Positions 1-11,900 of a stretch of 64,000 nucleotides of DNA are shown here, piece after piece. Each line of letters starts with the position of its first letter. Position 1 is the first letter of the stretch. Both the position numbers and the translations under genes were made by a program. The stretch is from Lucifuga dentata (lineage: Eukaryota; Chordata; Actinopteri; Ophidiiformes; Bythitidae), in assembly GCA_014773175.1 (NCBI GenBank), contig VXCM01002060.1, forward strand, positions 11,881 to 75,880, given 5' to 3'. The notes beneath the pieces are model-generated. The model was not told where the DNA came from, made no database searches, and saw only the letters and a list, made by a program, of their open reading frames with translations.

Positions 1-660
1 TCGGGGTGTTGCCTGGCCTGCTCTTCCAGTGGTCTGCCTGTCTGCTCTGGTGGTGCATGTGGGTGCCCTTCCTGGCTCCTGGGCTGGTCTGTTGTCCCGG
101 TTCTCCTCTGTCCCCCTGGAGCTCTGCGTTCTGGGTGTCTTTCCGTCTGGGGCGTGCCGCCCAGCCGTGTGGCTTCTGTCGGGCTCAGAGAGGTCCCCGT
201 ACTATGGTGAGGTTCTGTGTTTAGGTCCCGGCCCGACACATCAGCTACTATTGCGATCCGATCTTAAGCAGTGGTCTGGGTCTCTGAGGTTGCTGGACCA
301 GTGTTTGAGGCCGTCACCACCACTTAGTACTGGGTGTTCTCAGGGGGATCAGGACTTTTTGGATCTGGATTGGGTGCATAGAATTTCACAATCTAAATAC
401 ATAGACTTTTATTGCGGTCACTGCTTGTTTATGTGTTGTTGTTTGTCCTGGTCTGTTGTGTGTTAGTCTCTTTAGTGTTTCACAGATTAAACCACTACAC
501 TGGTTATTACTGGTTATTACTGGTTATTACTGTCGCTACTCGTCTGTGTGTTTTTGTCTTTGTGTTGTTGTTCAGGTGTTTAACCCTCCTTGATAGAAAT
601 TGTTTGTTAGTTTTAAATAAAACGTGATAGGTTGGTCAAGGAGGGCTGGTGAAGGTCACA
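1..660. other. GC-rich unclassified block, possible mobile-element remnant
   Basis: The first 350 bases are clearly more GC-rich than the AT-rich surroundings and carry open frames on + without a recognisable domain. From about 499 to 530 the decamer TGGTTATTAC is repeated three times. An AATAAA lies near 616, and CCTCCTTGA near 583 is mirrored by TCAAGGAGG near 638, a short inverted pair that could mark an element end. I recognise no protein family; it could equally be the 3' end of a gene or element starting left of the window. Confidence 0.3.
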
Positions 661-1920
661 CACTCACACACATTCACTTATGCGCTATATGTTATCTGTC
701 TGTTGCTAGATTAAATTGCATATATATAAAAAATGGTTGTGCCAATCTTGGCATATACCACAACTACATATGCAGACAGAAAAAAAGAGGAAAAAAAAAA
801 ACAATTCCAAACACAGACGTGTAATCATTATAATGGGTTGTGGGGTCGCTTCCTTTTACTTTCGATATGCTGAGAGACAAACTGAGCCAAAATCTCATCA
901 TAAAGTGAGCAACTAGCAGTTCTTAATCCCTTCCGGCAAGCTCCATCTTTCAGTCGCAGAGCTGAAGTACATGAAGTGTGTGTTACATCTGCTGTAGCAG
1001 TAAAAACTCTTTCTGTAATAAAGTTGATCAGTTTTTAATATAATTTGCTTGATCTATTTACCTTAAATGGTATATAGAACCTTGGCTACAGGGAGCAGCT
1101 ACACTCTTAAGTGCTACACTCACTATAAAATAAATCCTAAGAAAGATAACGGTGTTGGAAACACTCTCACAGTTAGGGCCAATCAAGAGTCCTCCTGCTG
1201 TCAAAACTGTGGGGGAGTTTCGTTATGCAAGCTGCACAAAACAAAAGGCAAAAGGCCATTTTTGCAATAGAAGAAGGCACAGCATCATCATCTTCAGACA
1301 GAGCTGCTGCTTCACACTTCAGCATGTCTGTATGTGTGTGTTTGTGTGTGTGTGTGTGTGTATGCGTGCATGCGTGTGTGTGTGTGTGTCTGTGTGCATG
1401 TGTGTACATATTTCATGGTGTGTGTTATGTTGTTGCAGAGTGGTCTGATGGGAGGTCATTACAGTGCTCGAACCCTGTGGACCAGTTTAACCCGAGCTGA
1501 GGTCTGCTCCAGCAGACTGGTCTCGCTGGTTAACAGTTCCGTCTGTAATTTGTCTCAGAGGGATTTAAAGGAAACAAAGGCTAATGTTAGGATGCCTCAG
1601 GGTGTGCGGTCAGACAAACATGTTGACATGCTAGAATGACCTTTGACTTCATTAATAAGCAACCAACATCTAGCTTCCCCTGACACCTGAGGACATCAAA
1701 GTCTTCAAGGTTTCATCAACTTCAGCTTTATGCAAAATTTTTCATTCATAACCTTCAGATTTTCTGTGAATGTTTAAAAACATAATTTTCAGTAAAGTGT
1801 GTTTGTGTTTTAATGTCCCTAAAAAATAATTAATCACGTGTGTCCCACTTCTAAAGTACACACACAACCCAGTACTTACAGTGCACAACTTTAGCTGTTA
1901 GTGTGAAAAAAATTATACCA
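661..1920. other. Intergenic, no gene seen; (TG)n microsatellite
   Basis: AT-rich DNA without a supported gene. An imperfect (TG)n tract lies at about 1328-1390. Open frames across it are repeat translations without domains. Confidence 0.5.
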
Positions 1921-2310
1921 TTCTGTTTCATGAATCTTCTCAAGAACCCTCAGAACCTTTTTAAGGAATATTATTTATCAGTGATAATACTCTTCTCAAG
2001 GCTGAAGTGAACCTCCAAAGAACCTGCAGAATCTCCTTAATTACAGCTTTCTCAGCAACAACAACCTTTAAAAAAAACCTCAAAACCCTTTCAAACCTAT
2101 TCAAGGACTTCGTCCTTCTTCAAGAACGCAATGAAACTTCTCAGGGACCTACACAAATTCTTCAAGACCCCTAAAACCTCCTTGAAGATCTCAAAAACCT
2201 TCTAAGGATCCAAAGAACCTCCCAAAAGGGCCCTCAAACACAACTAGAAGCACTTTAAGGAACCCTCCACCAGGCCCTCAACCTCACAATATTCCTCTCA
2301 AGTAAAGGAT
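1920..2310. repeat. Degenerate AAGAACCTC-type low-complexity repeat
   Basis: A 390-base stretch of loosely repeated phrases such as CTCAAGAACC, CCTCAAAACC and TCAAGGACC with irregular spacing. The same phrase style recurs near 4.9-5.04, 12.02-12.13, 49.37-49.42, 52.19-52.44 and 52.64-52.76 kb. It behaves like a decayed minisatellite family and codes for nothing recognisable. Confidence 0.5.
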
Positions 2311-2362
2311 TTTTCTATAGTGCAGCTTGTTAGGTCCTCAATGAAAGACAAATTCAACAAGA

Positions 2363-2495
2363 CACTCTGAGAGCTCATACCTCTGCCAAGGCCAACAAAA
2401 TCTCCAATAAAAAAAGAAAAAAAAAAGTNCACTCTGAGAGCTCATACCTCTGCCAAGGCCAACAAAATCTCCAATAAAAAAAGAAAAAAAAAAGT
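2363..2495. repeat. 66-bp direct duplication around a single N (assembly artefact)
   Basis: Bases 2363-2428 are repeated exactly at 2430-2495 with one N at 2429 between them. The exactness and the N junction indicate two contig ends that overlap but were not merged, not a biological tandem repeat. Confidence 0.85.
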
Positions 2496-2750
2496 ATTAA
2501 AAATGAGCCGCCATGCTAAATTTCATTGAAATAGGTCCATTAGCATTGATTTTATTGTGTTAATCTTTCCTGCGTCAACCTCCAGACTGTGGTCAGGAAA
2601 CAGGGGAGTTTTCTTTATTGCTCTAGGGCCAAAGTTTTTGCCAACTGTGGGGTTTAAACCCGTCAGCCACTGGCACAGAAAACTCAGGGACTCTGCTTTG
2701 TTTGTTGAGGAGCCATAGCCTTTTATTTTACAGCAAACTCAACTTCATAA

Positions 2751-4768
2751 TAGGGCTGGATATCGATTCTGATCTCCTTCAATTAAATTTCAACTTTCAA
2801 AGCCCCAGTTCGATTCAAATCAATTTGATTCAATTCTGTCAAATTCTGGAAAAATTTGTTAGGGTTATGTCTTTTAAATTACATAAAAAAGTGAAGATAT
2901 TCTTTCAAAATACACACTGAAAACTTAATGAGTGTATTGATTTTGATTTGTGTCATGCACACAAAGTGCCCAGCCCACGTGGACTTATAAGACACCAAAT
3001 ACACCGTTTCAGTGCTGAAACAAATGAGAATGTCCAAAACACACCATGAAAACAACCTAAACAACATCAAGAAAATTAGTCTAATACAAAAACTTTACAA
3101 CTTAAACAGAGAACTTTGTTTTCTGTACCATGATTTACACAGAAAATCTGGAACAAAAAAAGCTTCCCTTCCTAAAATACAGATTTGATAGTCATTCAGC
3201 CAAAAGAAACTTGCTTTGATTGAAAACATTTTATGAAAAAGTACACCTTAAGTCATCATATAAATAACAAAAAAACATAAATTAACTTAATTTTCTATCT
3301 CTTGTAACCCACATACCTCACAGAGTCTTTCCTCCTCTGGTGTAGCATTAAACCGGCCCATTTCAACAGCTAATGTTAATGTACCTGAGCGTAGCTGGCA
3401 CATAAAGATCTTTGATTTTTGGTTAAATTCTGTCTGACATATGGTTCCACGTTATATTGATTTTTAATGAGGCAATAAGTTCTCAGTTTTGGTTTATACT
3501 AAACATCAACATACTAAAGGAAACAGGTTCAGGCTTACCTTTCGGCTCTGATGCTCTCTGACGTTCTCATTAACGTGTTGTTCAGCGTTCCGTAGTTCCA
3601 ACATTTTAAGCCAAATCTCTCGTTGTCAGGACGCTGTATATAAAAACAGAAACTCGCATATAAAAACAGGAATGGACTCCGCTATTTATTTATTTTTAAT
3701 TTATTTTTAATTTATCTATTAATTTATTTATTTAGGCTGGAAGTGAGGCAAATGACAGCTTGCCTGCCGATGCGTTTTTTACCGTTGTCTGTCTTCGTTC
3801 AGGTGTCGGTGCTGTAGACTTCACGGCGGCGGCGTGACGCCTCGTTAAGCGGTTCCACAAGGTCGTTGTCCATCCATTCCATTATCCTCCGCTCATCCGG
3901 GTCCGGGTCGCGGTGGCAGCAGACTAAGCAGACCGGCCCACACTTCCCTGTCCCCGGCCAGGCCCTCTAACTCCTTCTGGGGGACTCCGAGGCGTTCCCA
4001 GGCCAGCCGGGAGATGTAATCCCTCCAGCGTGTCCTGGGTCTTCCCCGGGGCCTCTTCCCAGTTGGATGTGCCTGGAAGACCTCCCTAGGGAGTCGACCA
4101 GGGGGCATCCTTATTAGGTGCCCGAACCACCTCAACTGACTCCTTTCGATGCGGAGGAGCAGCGGTTCTACTCCGAGTCCCTCCCGGATGTCCGAGCTTC
4201 TCACCCCGTCCCTGAGAGTGAGCCCAGACACCCTACGGAGGAACCTCATTTCCGCCGCTTGTATCCGCTTTCTTGTCCTTTCGGTCATTACCCAGAGCTC
4301 ATGACCATAGGTGAGGATAGGAACGTAGATTGATTGGTAAATTAAATAAAATAAATTAAATTAAATTAAATTAAATTGGTAAATTAAATTGCAATATTTA
4401 CAAGGTCGTTGTGTTACACAAAATTTTACTTCTGAGTTACATATTTTGCAAATGGTCTTACTTTTGCTCATTTGTGTCCCTTTGCTTTTGAAAGCCAAAA
4501 CAAGTCCAAACACCTGCTCTAAACCGCGGAGGTGCCGCTACTGCATCCGCACTTCTGCAGAGGCGCCGAGTCACAGGTGCCCCAATACAAGTTTGGTCTT
4601 CTACGCTTTCCGTAGGCACACGGAACTTACTTACTAACTTTACTTACACTACTAGCGTTCAATTAAAAACCAGACTATTTAAAAGATCGATTTTTTAATA
4701 TATGAATAGATAATCAAATAGTTTGAATGTGAATCATTAATCGAAAAATCGATTTTTCCCCCCCTACT
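2751..4768. mobile_element. hAT-like non-autonomous element (tentative)
   Basis: The left end reads AGGGCTGGATATCGATTC followed by GATTC/AAATC-rich sequence; the right end is rich in AATCGATTTTT followed by CCCCCC. This resembles the ends of decayed hAT-type elements common in fish. No transposase frame is present. A Rex3 3' end lies inside it. Boundaries are approximate and no target-site duplication could be confirmed. Confidence 0.35.
3868..4335 (-). mobile_element. Rex3 (RTE-clade) non-LTR retrotransposon, 5'-truncated 3' end
   Basis: On the minus strand an uninterrupted frame of about 155 codons encodes the end of a fish retroelement protein, with [32 protein letters not shown] and [19 protein letters not shown] segments. 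It is followed by a very short tail ending in an ATGGA-type repeat (seen on + as CCATCCATTCCATTATCC). Rex3 elements are known for a short 3' UTR ending in GATG repeats. The copy is 5'-truncated, as is usual for this type. A second copy lies at 9.65-9.93 kb on the opposite strand. Confidence 0.8.
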
Positions 4769-6690
4769 TAATACTGTGATTTCCTGTCACTATTGCAGCA
4801 GTTACGCTAACGTCAACCCGCTCCGCACACTGCCACACACGTCCCCGTCTCACTCACACACACAGACACACACGCACACACATACACACACAAAATGACT
4901 ACAGACTGCAGAGTTACCACACGGAAAGACCTCAAAGCAAGAACAGATTCTAGTCTATTCTGCATTCAAGGAACTCCAGACCCACAGAACCTCCAAGAAC
5001 AATGGAAAGTCCTTATGGCCCCAAAGATTCTCTACAAACAGCCAAACACAACCACAGAAAAATTACAAATAATGGGTATTGTTTGTATTCTCTGTGTTAC
5101 ACACACACACACACACACTCATTTTAACCACTGATACTGTTACTGTTCTGTGTACAATTTACAACAATACTGAATCCATGACTGGTGTTGGAAGGGAAGG
5201 GGGCGGGGCCTCAGTCTACTCACCTGTCTGTCTACCTGTCTGTCTAATTGTCTGTCTGTGGTTGTCAGTCAGTAGGTCAGAGCTGTGAGCTTTATAAATC
5301 TCCAAACTCCATCACAGCAGCCGAGCAGAGCTCTGAGTGCTGCAGCTTCCATCATACTTACATGATTTTTTTTAGTGGTTTTCATGTTTTCATGATTTTT
5401 AAAATGTTGTTTAAATGATGTTTACATGATTTTTAAAAAAAAAGCGTTTTAATGATTTTTTGTTTTAATGATGTTTTCACGCCTGCTTTGATCATGTTTT
5501 CCCTGTTTTCATGTTTACATGATGTTTTCATGATATTTTAATATTTTCATGTAGTTTTGACAATGTTTTAGTATTTTTTTCATGTTTTCATGGTACTGTT
5601 TTGATGTTATTTTCATGATGTTTTGATGTTCAAACTGAAACTTTCTGAGAACTTGGGTTATTTATTAATTTATCACCTGTGTCTTATGGATCTAGTTTCA
5701 GTTCTGTATAAATATTATGTGGGTGTTTATTATATTCCAGAAAACATCCATGCGTGTTGATTTTGTTATACACATGCTGAATGTTGGTGTGTTTACCTTG
5801 CATTTATATTTCATGTAGTTTGTGTGAGGTTTTTTTTGTCTTTAAATCGCAAAAATATTATTATTGTTATTTATTTATTTGTGATTTTGCCGCAAGTTAA
5901 ATTTGGCCTTTGTGTTTAACATCTAAAAACTGTTTTATTAGTAACATAATTTACTTTTGTATCTTATAAATCTGGCTTTCGAGCTGTGTGCAGCTCTGAT
6001 TCTGCTCTACAGAAACATTTCAGCTCATTCAGCAGCTTTAGTTCTCTTTTAACATCAATGATCAATTTCTTACAAAACAGAAACTTCAGTTTGATTTCAC
6101 AAGACCAGATTTTCCACTGAAAGGTCAAAGGTTAATCCAAACATAAAAAACAGAAGATCAGACTTTTTCTCTTCCAGACTGCTGAGAAACAAAACAAACA
6201 AAAAAATCCTTCTTCATAAACTGTTGTTATGAGAGCTGAATATTTTTAATTGCAGAGAAAAATGTTTTTAGTTTTTCAGAGCAGGTTTATCTGCAGGATT
6301 CACTAAAATATCTTTTCTTTTTCGATTTTCTGCATGCTGAAGACACCAAACATTTCCTGCGGGGTGCATGTGTGTGTGTTAAAGAAAAAAAGAGAAAGAG
6401 AGAGAGAGAGAGAGAGAGACTTGTGAAGTCACTTTAAAGTGAATCTGAATTAATGATTAAATGCTACTTTATTTTTCATATCTGAGATAGATAATAGAGA
6501 TTCTAACTGGAAGCTGCTTTGTGTTTTGGGAATATGATGAACGTATTATTATTACGGTTTATCTCACCGCGACAGTTTGTTTCTGTTTCATGCCTCTGTG
6601 AATCTCAGATATTAGGGACTTTGCTGATGAAATGATGAATTTGAGGACCATGTGTGTCAGTCTGTAGGTCATGACCTTAACAGGCTGCTG
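4769..6690. other. Intergenic upstream of the odorant receptor; low-complexity DNA
   Basis: No gene seen. It contains (CA)n runs at about 4855-4895 and 5098-5118, an AAGAACCTC-type patch at 4905-5040, a TTTTCATGATG-type degenerate repeat at 5355-5640, and a (GA)n run at 6394-6419. The last 20 bases before the receptor start, TACTGTTTTTCTCAG, look like a splice acceptor for a noncoding leader exon. Confidence 0.5.
5355..5640. repeat. Degenerate TTTTCATGATG minisatellite-like tract
   Basis: About 285 bases built from variants of TTTTCATGATG and GTTTTAATGATT with 10-14 base periodicity. Strongly T-rich on + and without coding capacity. Confidence 0.5.
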
Positions 6691-6691
6691 A

Positions 6692-6706
6692 TACTGTTTT
6701 TCTCAG
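6692..6706 (+). promoter_or_regulatory. Putative 3' splice site of a 5'-UTR intron before the receptor ATG
   Basis: TACTGTTTTTCTCAG ends three bases before the ATG at 6710. Many vertebrate odorant receptor genes have an intronless coding exon preceded by a spliced noncoding exon; this pyrimidine tract plus AG fits that plan. Not proven by sequence alone. Confidence 0.5.
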
Positions 6707-6709
6707 ATA

Positions 6710-7657
6710 ATGGAGAATAACTCAGAGATTGTGTTCGTGCTTCAGGGTCTGAATGATTCTCTGACCAACAGGCAGATCTACTTTGCTTTCACACTTTTCT
6801 CATATCTCTTTACTGTTTTTGTCAGCCTGATGCTCATAATCACCATCTTCCTGGAGAAAGCACTCCACGAGCCCATGTACATCTTCCTGTGTAATCTCTG
6901 CTTTAATGGGATCTATGGCGCTTCCAGCTTCTACCTGAAGTTGCTTCACGACCTGCTGGCCGACCATCACGTCATTTCATACAGCGGCTGCTTGTCTCAG
7001 ATGTTTGTCATTTATAGTTATATTTTCTGTGAGTTCACCAGCCTGACCGTCATGGCATATGACCGCTATGTGGCCATCTGTCGGCCGCTGCAGTACCAGA
7101 CCCTGATGACAATGCAGAAGGTGGTCCAGCTGCTGATGCTCACCTGGAGTTTTTCGCTGCTGGAGTCGGCCGTAGGTATGTGCCTGACCGCACAGCTGCC
7201 TCTCTGCGGCCACCACATCCCCAAAATCTTCTGCACAAACTGGGCAGTGGTGAAGCTGTCCTGCTCTGATACCACCGTCAACAACATCTACGGCTTTGTG
7301 CTCATGTTCTTGCACGTATCCCAGATTGTCCTCATCCTGGTATCCTATGCTCAGTTGGTCCGGGCCTCGCTTCAGTCCCAGACCGACCGCCGGAGGTTCA
7401 TTCAGACGTGTCTTCCTCACCTCATCACGCTGCTCGTCTTCACTACCTCACAGCTGTTTGATGCCTTGTACTTGAGATACAGCAGCAGAGCAGACGGCAG
7501 TGAAAGCGGAGGTCTGCACACTCTGCAGAATGCCTTGGCAGCACAGTTCCTGGTGGTTCCCCCCCTCATTAACCCCATTATCTATGGTATGAACCTGCAG
7601 CAGATCCGCTCCAGAATCCTCCACAGCTTCAAACTCAAGCCAAGATCCTCCCTTTAA
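6710..7657 (+). CDS. Odorant receptor (class A GPCR), intact single exon, 315 aa
   Basis: Seven-transmembrane odorant receptor for the olfactory sensory neuron membrane, expected to couple to the olfactory G protein; ligand unknown. Visible family marks: N-glycosylation sites N3 and N15, LHEPMYIFLCNL (52-63) in the first loop/TM2, the conserved C94 before TM3, MAYDRYVAICRPLQY (115-129) at the end of TM3, three cysteines in the second extracellular loop (166, 175, 185), RRRFIQTCLPHL (228-238) at TM6 and LINPIIYG (286-293) in TM7. Length is normal. The usual GN pair of TM1 is replaced by SL (39-40). The start is the first in-frame ATG after a likely splice acceptor. The TAA stop lies inside the TTAA terminus of a MITE that begins at 7654. 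It stands alone; any cluster would be to the left. Subfamily not assigned. Confidence 0.93.
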   Translation: MENNSEIVFVLQGLNDSLTNRQIYFAFTLFSYLFTVFVSLMLIITIFLEKALHEPMYIFLCNLCFNGIYGASSFYLKLLHDLLADHHVISYSGCLSQMFVIYSYIFCEFTSLTVMAYDRYVAICRPLQYQTLMTMQKVVQLLMLTWSFSLLESAVGMCLTAQLPLCGHHIPKIFCTNWAVVKLSCSDTTVNNIYGFVLMFLHVSQIVLILVSYAQLVRASLQSQTDRRRFIQTCLPHLITLLVFTTSQLFDALYLRYSSRADGSESGGLHTLQNALAAQFLVVPPLINPIIYGMNLQQIRSRILHSFKLKPRSSL

Positions 7658-7802
7658 AGGACCATCCCAGTGATTTTGCATGTTTAAGCACAATAAATAC
7701 TATCCCCATACACATTACAATACTGACAACCATTTTCCAAAACATTAAACTGTGGTTTAGTTTTCCTGTTATTTTGCCAAATTCCCTAATGTTTTTAAAA
7801 TC
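7654..7802 (+). mobile_element. MITE-A copy 1 (5' portion, truncated)
   Basis: Starts with TTAAAGGACCAT and continues with the family's left arm (CAGTGATTTTGCATG, AATAAATAC, CCATTTTCCAAAACAT), then breaks off into a (GA)n tract. Its first four bases contain the receptor stop codon, and its AATAAA at 7692-7697 is a candidate polyadenylation signal. Confidence 0.8.
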
Positions 7803-7803
<1 letters not shown>

Positions 7804-7835
<32 letters not shown>

Positions 7836-7877
7836 TTACAGAAAAACTGATCTCTCTCTCTCTCTCTCTCTCTCTCG
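7804..7877. repeat. Facing (GA)n and (CT)n microsatellites
   Basis: A (GA) run at about 7805-7833 and a (CT) run at about 7851-7876 are separated by roughly 18 bases. As inverted complements they could form a long hairpin. Confidence 0.8.
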
Positions 7878-8944
7878 GGAATAATTACCATGCAGGAGAG
7901 CTGACCACATGTTTTCTCATTGAGGCCGGGCATGCATAGCTGAGTACTGCTTGTGTGTAGCCCTGTTTGTTTTGGGACCAGTGAACTGTTGATATTAACT
8001 GTAATAAAACTAATATCACACTAATTCTTTAAATCCAATAAAGAAAATTCTGACTTAGAACATGCCTGAATATTTGCATGTTTTTTTCTTTTCCAGTGTG
8101 TATGTTCTCTAGTTTCAACTCATCCAGCCTCCAAAAAAAAAAAAAAAAAAAAAAAAGAACAAGTAATTTCCATATTTTTATTGATGGATCACTAAGGAAA
8201 AACTACAGAGCCAAACAGAAAGACACTTTATAAACTCTGTCCTCCATCCATTCAAAAACCCTGTAAAGCTTTTATTCTTAAAGTCTTTTTCCAGCTGAAT
8301 GTAACGCCTCATTGTAACCACGGCAACATGTGACACCGTCATCACATAAATAACTTTTGGAATCATAGAAAAATAAATAATCCAGCTGCATTAAAAACAT
8401 TCATCTTTTCAGTTTATCAGCTGTTATCTCATTTAGTCATCTTCACCTGAGCTTCACCTGTGCTGATGCAGCAGCTCCGCCCCCTCCAGTAACCAATCTC
8501 AGGACAGAAGCTAAACACAGAAAAGCTGCTCTTTGCTTGGTCACAAAAATGGAGTCTCTGCTGCTCATATTACCCACAATACTCTCTGCTGTGTGGTGAA
8601 AAGACACGCAGTTTAAATACATTTATACCTGCCAAAGCAAATGAAGTATTTTCATTATCAACTATTTCAAAAATTGATGAACAAGTGTTTGTTTCAATTC
8701 TCCAAAATAAAACAAAACGGCCATCTTTGGTTCAAGTAAACAAATTCTCTTCAGTATGACCAAACTGTCCGAAAACAAACATCAAAATATTCACATGAAT
8801 CTATCAACTAATCAACAAATGAACTTATTTCAGGACTTATTTTTTACTGACACCACAGAGTGACGAGCTCTCATCTCCACAGCGACACAACCAGGAAGTA
8901 CACTGAAGCTCATGGTAGGAGGCTGTATGTGGGCGGTGGCAGAG
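7878..8944 (-). other. Intergenic, then 3' UTR of pgm2l1
   Basis: No gene. TTTATT at 8177-8182 reads AATAAA on the minus strand, about 760 bases past the pgm2l1 stop, and is the likely polyadenylation signal. An A run of about 25 lies at 8133-8157. The stretch 8183-8944 is then 3' UTR. Confidence 0.5.
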
Positions 8945-11900
8945 CTAGATGAAGCGGCGAATCAAATTATTCCTCTCAGGCTCCAGGAACTCCTCCAGCA
9001 AAGCGGCAATGACCTTTCTAAGCTCCGCCTCCAGACAGGTCACATCACTGCAGCAACAACAAGAGGACAGTGATGTCACTGAAGCCATGTCCATGTATTT
9101 ACAATATATTTCCTCAACACACACGCACGCACACACACAGATACAGACATACACCGCACAGATGCTCACACATGCATGCCAGCACACAGAGGAAGCAGCA
9201 AGTGTGTGTTCTCACCTTTTCCCCGGGGGTGCACACAGCTCAGTGTAGTACTTGATCTTGGGCTCGGTGCCACTCGACCTCAGCGTGGCCACCACGCCGT
9301 TCTTCAGCACGAAGGTGATCATCTGACTGCTCCTTGTCACAGGAAGCACCTGAGAGAAAACAGGAAGTCCAATCACTGCAACAATAACAAACACAAATCT
9401 GATTTCTGACTGGCTGTCAGGCATCTAAGATTTACTTACAGTCTCACTGCAGTGATTCTAAGTTCATTTTAAGAAGTAACGATGGGATATTTATTCTGAC
9501 AAAAAGCATCAATTAGTTATTATAATCAGTTTTTAAATCTTGTGGGGAAAAAAAAACCCAGTGGAAATCTCATCTAAAGTGGGTGTGTCATTTTTAGGTA
9601 TTGTAATTTCTGATGCATTTGATTGGCTGTTGATAACGATCAACATGGTGAGTCAGTTGAGGTGGTTCGGGCTCCTAATAAGGATGCCCCCTGGTCGACT
9701 CCCTAGGGAGGTCTTCCAGGCACATCCAACTGGGAAGAGGCCCCGGGGAAGACCCAGGACACGCTGGAGGGATTACATCTCCCGGCTGGCCTGGGAACGC
9801 CTCAGAGTCCCCCAGAAGGAGTTAGAGGGCCTGGCCAGGGACAGGGAAGTGTGGGCCAGTCTGCTTAGTCTGCTGCCACCGCGACCCGGACCCGGATGAG
9901 CGGAGGATAATGGATGGATGGATGGATGAACATGGTGAGACACTCAGAACCTTTACATGCATGTTATACTCTGATATTTGGCTTTGATTAAAGCTTATTA
10001 ATAAAGTGAGGTGCATCTTTGAGCCTATTAAATACTACCAGCATACCTCAAGGTTACTGCCAACCATTTTAAAATACAGAAAACTGTAATTTAGTTTTCC
10101 TGTTATTTTCCCAAATCTCCTAATCTTTCAAAATCAAATGTTCAGGTGATACATCCACCTTAAAATTTTATGTTTCACCTGCTAACCTGTATGTCCGAAT
10201 GTAGCAGACATGGTCGTTTCTTCTCTTGGGATTGTGTTCTTCCGTGTAGCTCCGTGGCGAACCGGTTAAATAAAGTTACTTCAACAAAATATTTACAGTA
10301 ATAGACACTGTGATTGCTGTGACGGATTTATTATAGTGTACTGAAATGAAGTGAAACCAAATGCAGCCTGGAAGGTAGGAAAAACAATTCTAATATTTAA
10401 TGTTCCAGTAGTAAGTTTTGGAAAATGGTTGGCAGTAAAGTAACATGTATGTGCATTAATTGGGCTCAAACATACAAAACCACCGGTATGGTCCTTTCAT
10501 AGGATTCTGTGTTTCTCTGAACATACATGACGTGTTGTGTAATCAAAGTGTGAGGAGTCACCAGGTGAGGAGCCGCATGTGGAGTTGTCTTAATCTGGTT
10601 TTAACAATTACATGCCTGAATAAATCCATTTATAATCACATAATCTAGATCTGTTACTCATGAGTAAAATAACTCTGATTTATGCTGATTTCCACCTAAT
10701 TAAACAACATGTTTGATTATACTCAGATTGAGGCAATAAATATGTTCTTTTCAAAGTTTTATCATGCGTGTAAAGATACTGATTCACGTTCAGCCTGTTA
10801 ATGATCACATGCAGTCAGAGGGAGGGACAGTATGCGCAGGTAAAACGCAAAACTCACCTGATTACTGATACTGTTTTTGTTTTCACGCTGCTGAACCAAA
10901 CCAAGCCAACCCAGATCAGACCAAACCAGACCAAACTAGACTAGAGCAAACCAAACCAAACAGTCAGTCAGGTGATGTGGTCTCTTACACATCTCAGGTC
11001 AGGCTGGCTGCTGTCGTATCCCGTGGTAACGTCTCTGATGTGGACGATGCTGTAACCACCACACGTCTTTGGGTACAAGCCCTCGCCGTTGAAGTTCCGG
11101 ATTCTGTTGAAGATTTTCTGGATGGTGGGCGGGTCGTGGCAGATGACGTAGGAAGTTTGGGAAACATGGTAACCGTATCTGGAGGACAGGAAACAGAGGC
11201 AGCACATGAACGCGCACTCACTGTCAGAATGCAGGGATTTAACAAACTGACTTCATGTAAGGGTTAAAGTTCACGAGATGCAGAAAGCTTAACGAGTCTC
11301 AGGTGAAACTGAAGGCCGTTATACACCAAACTACAAAAACAAATTACACTAAATGGTGAGTTTTTTTGAAGGCAAATTAGTGGCAGTGAATATATTTACA
11401 CCAAATTTTTGCAAATATTTATACAGGTTCACCTAAAAACAACACTGTGAAAAAAATGGAGTCAACATCAAGTGGAAAGGAGAATTTCAGCATTTGATTC
11501 ATTAATTAAAACTTTGTCAGCATCGTTTTCTGACATATGATGATGAATAATAATTATAATAAAGCCCTTCAGCTCCTCCTCCACATGGTGTCTTTGTGAT
11601 CATTATCTTTATAATTTTTGTGCCTTTTTGATAAAGGACAGCTGTGACATAAAAACTACCAGACGATCCGCCATGTTGAGTGTTTCTGGTGTGACGTTAT
11701 CAGCAAACGACAGTGATAGGTCCAGTGTGTTATTCGGCAGGCGAAAAGTTGGAAAAATCGAGCTCGATCTGAAGCAAATAAATGCCGAAGAAATAAAGAA
11801 GATGCTGAAATAAATGCTGAAGAAATAAATGCTGGAATTTTGTAAAGTGAAACTCCATCACCGATATGGTAACAGGGCATGAGTTAAAAAAATTATTATT

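Noticed and set aside
1152..1500. Cysteine/valine-rich frames across (TG)n
   Set aside because: They are translations of a dinucleotide repeat and have no domain; the same applies to frames at 9.1, 53.3 and 61.7 kb.
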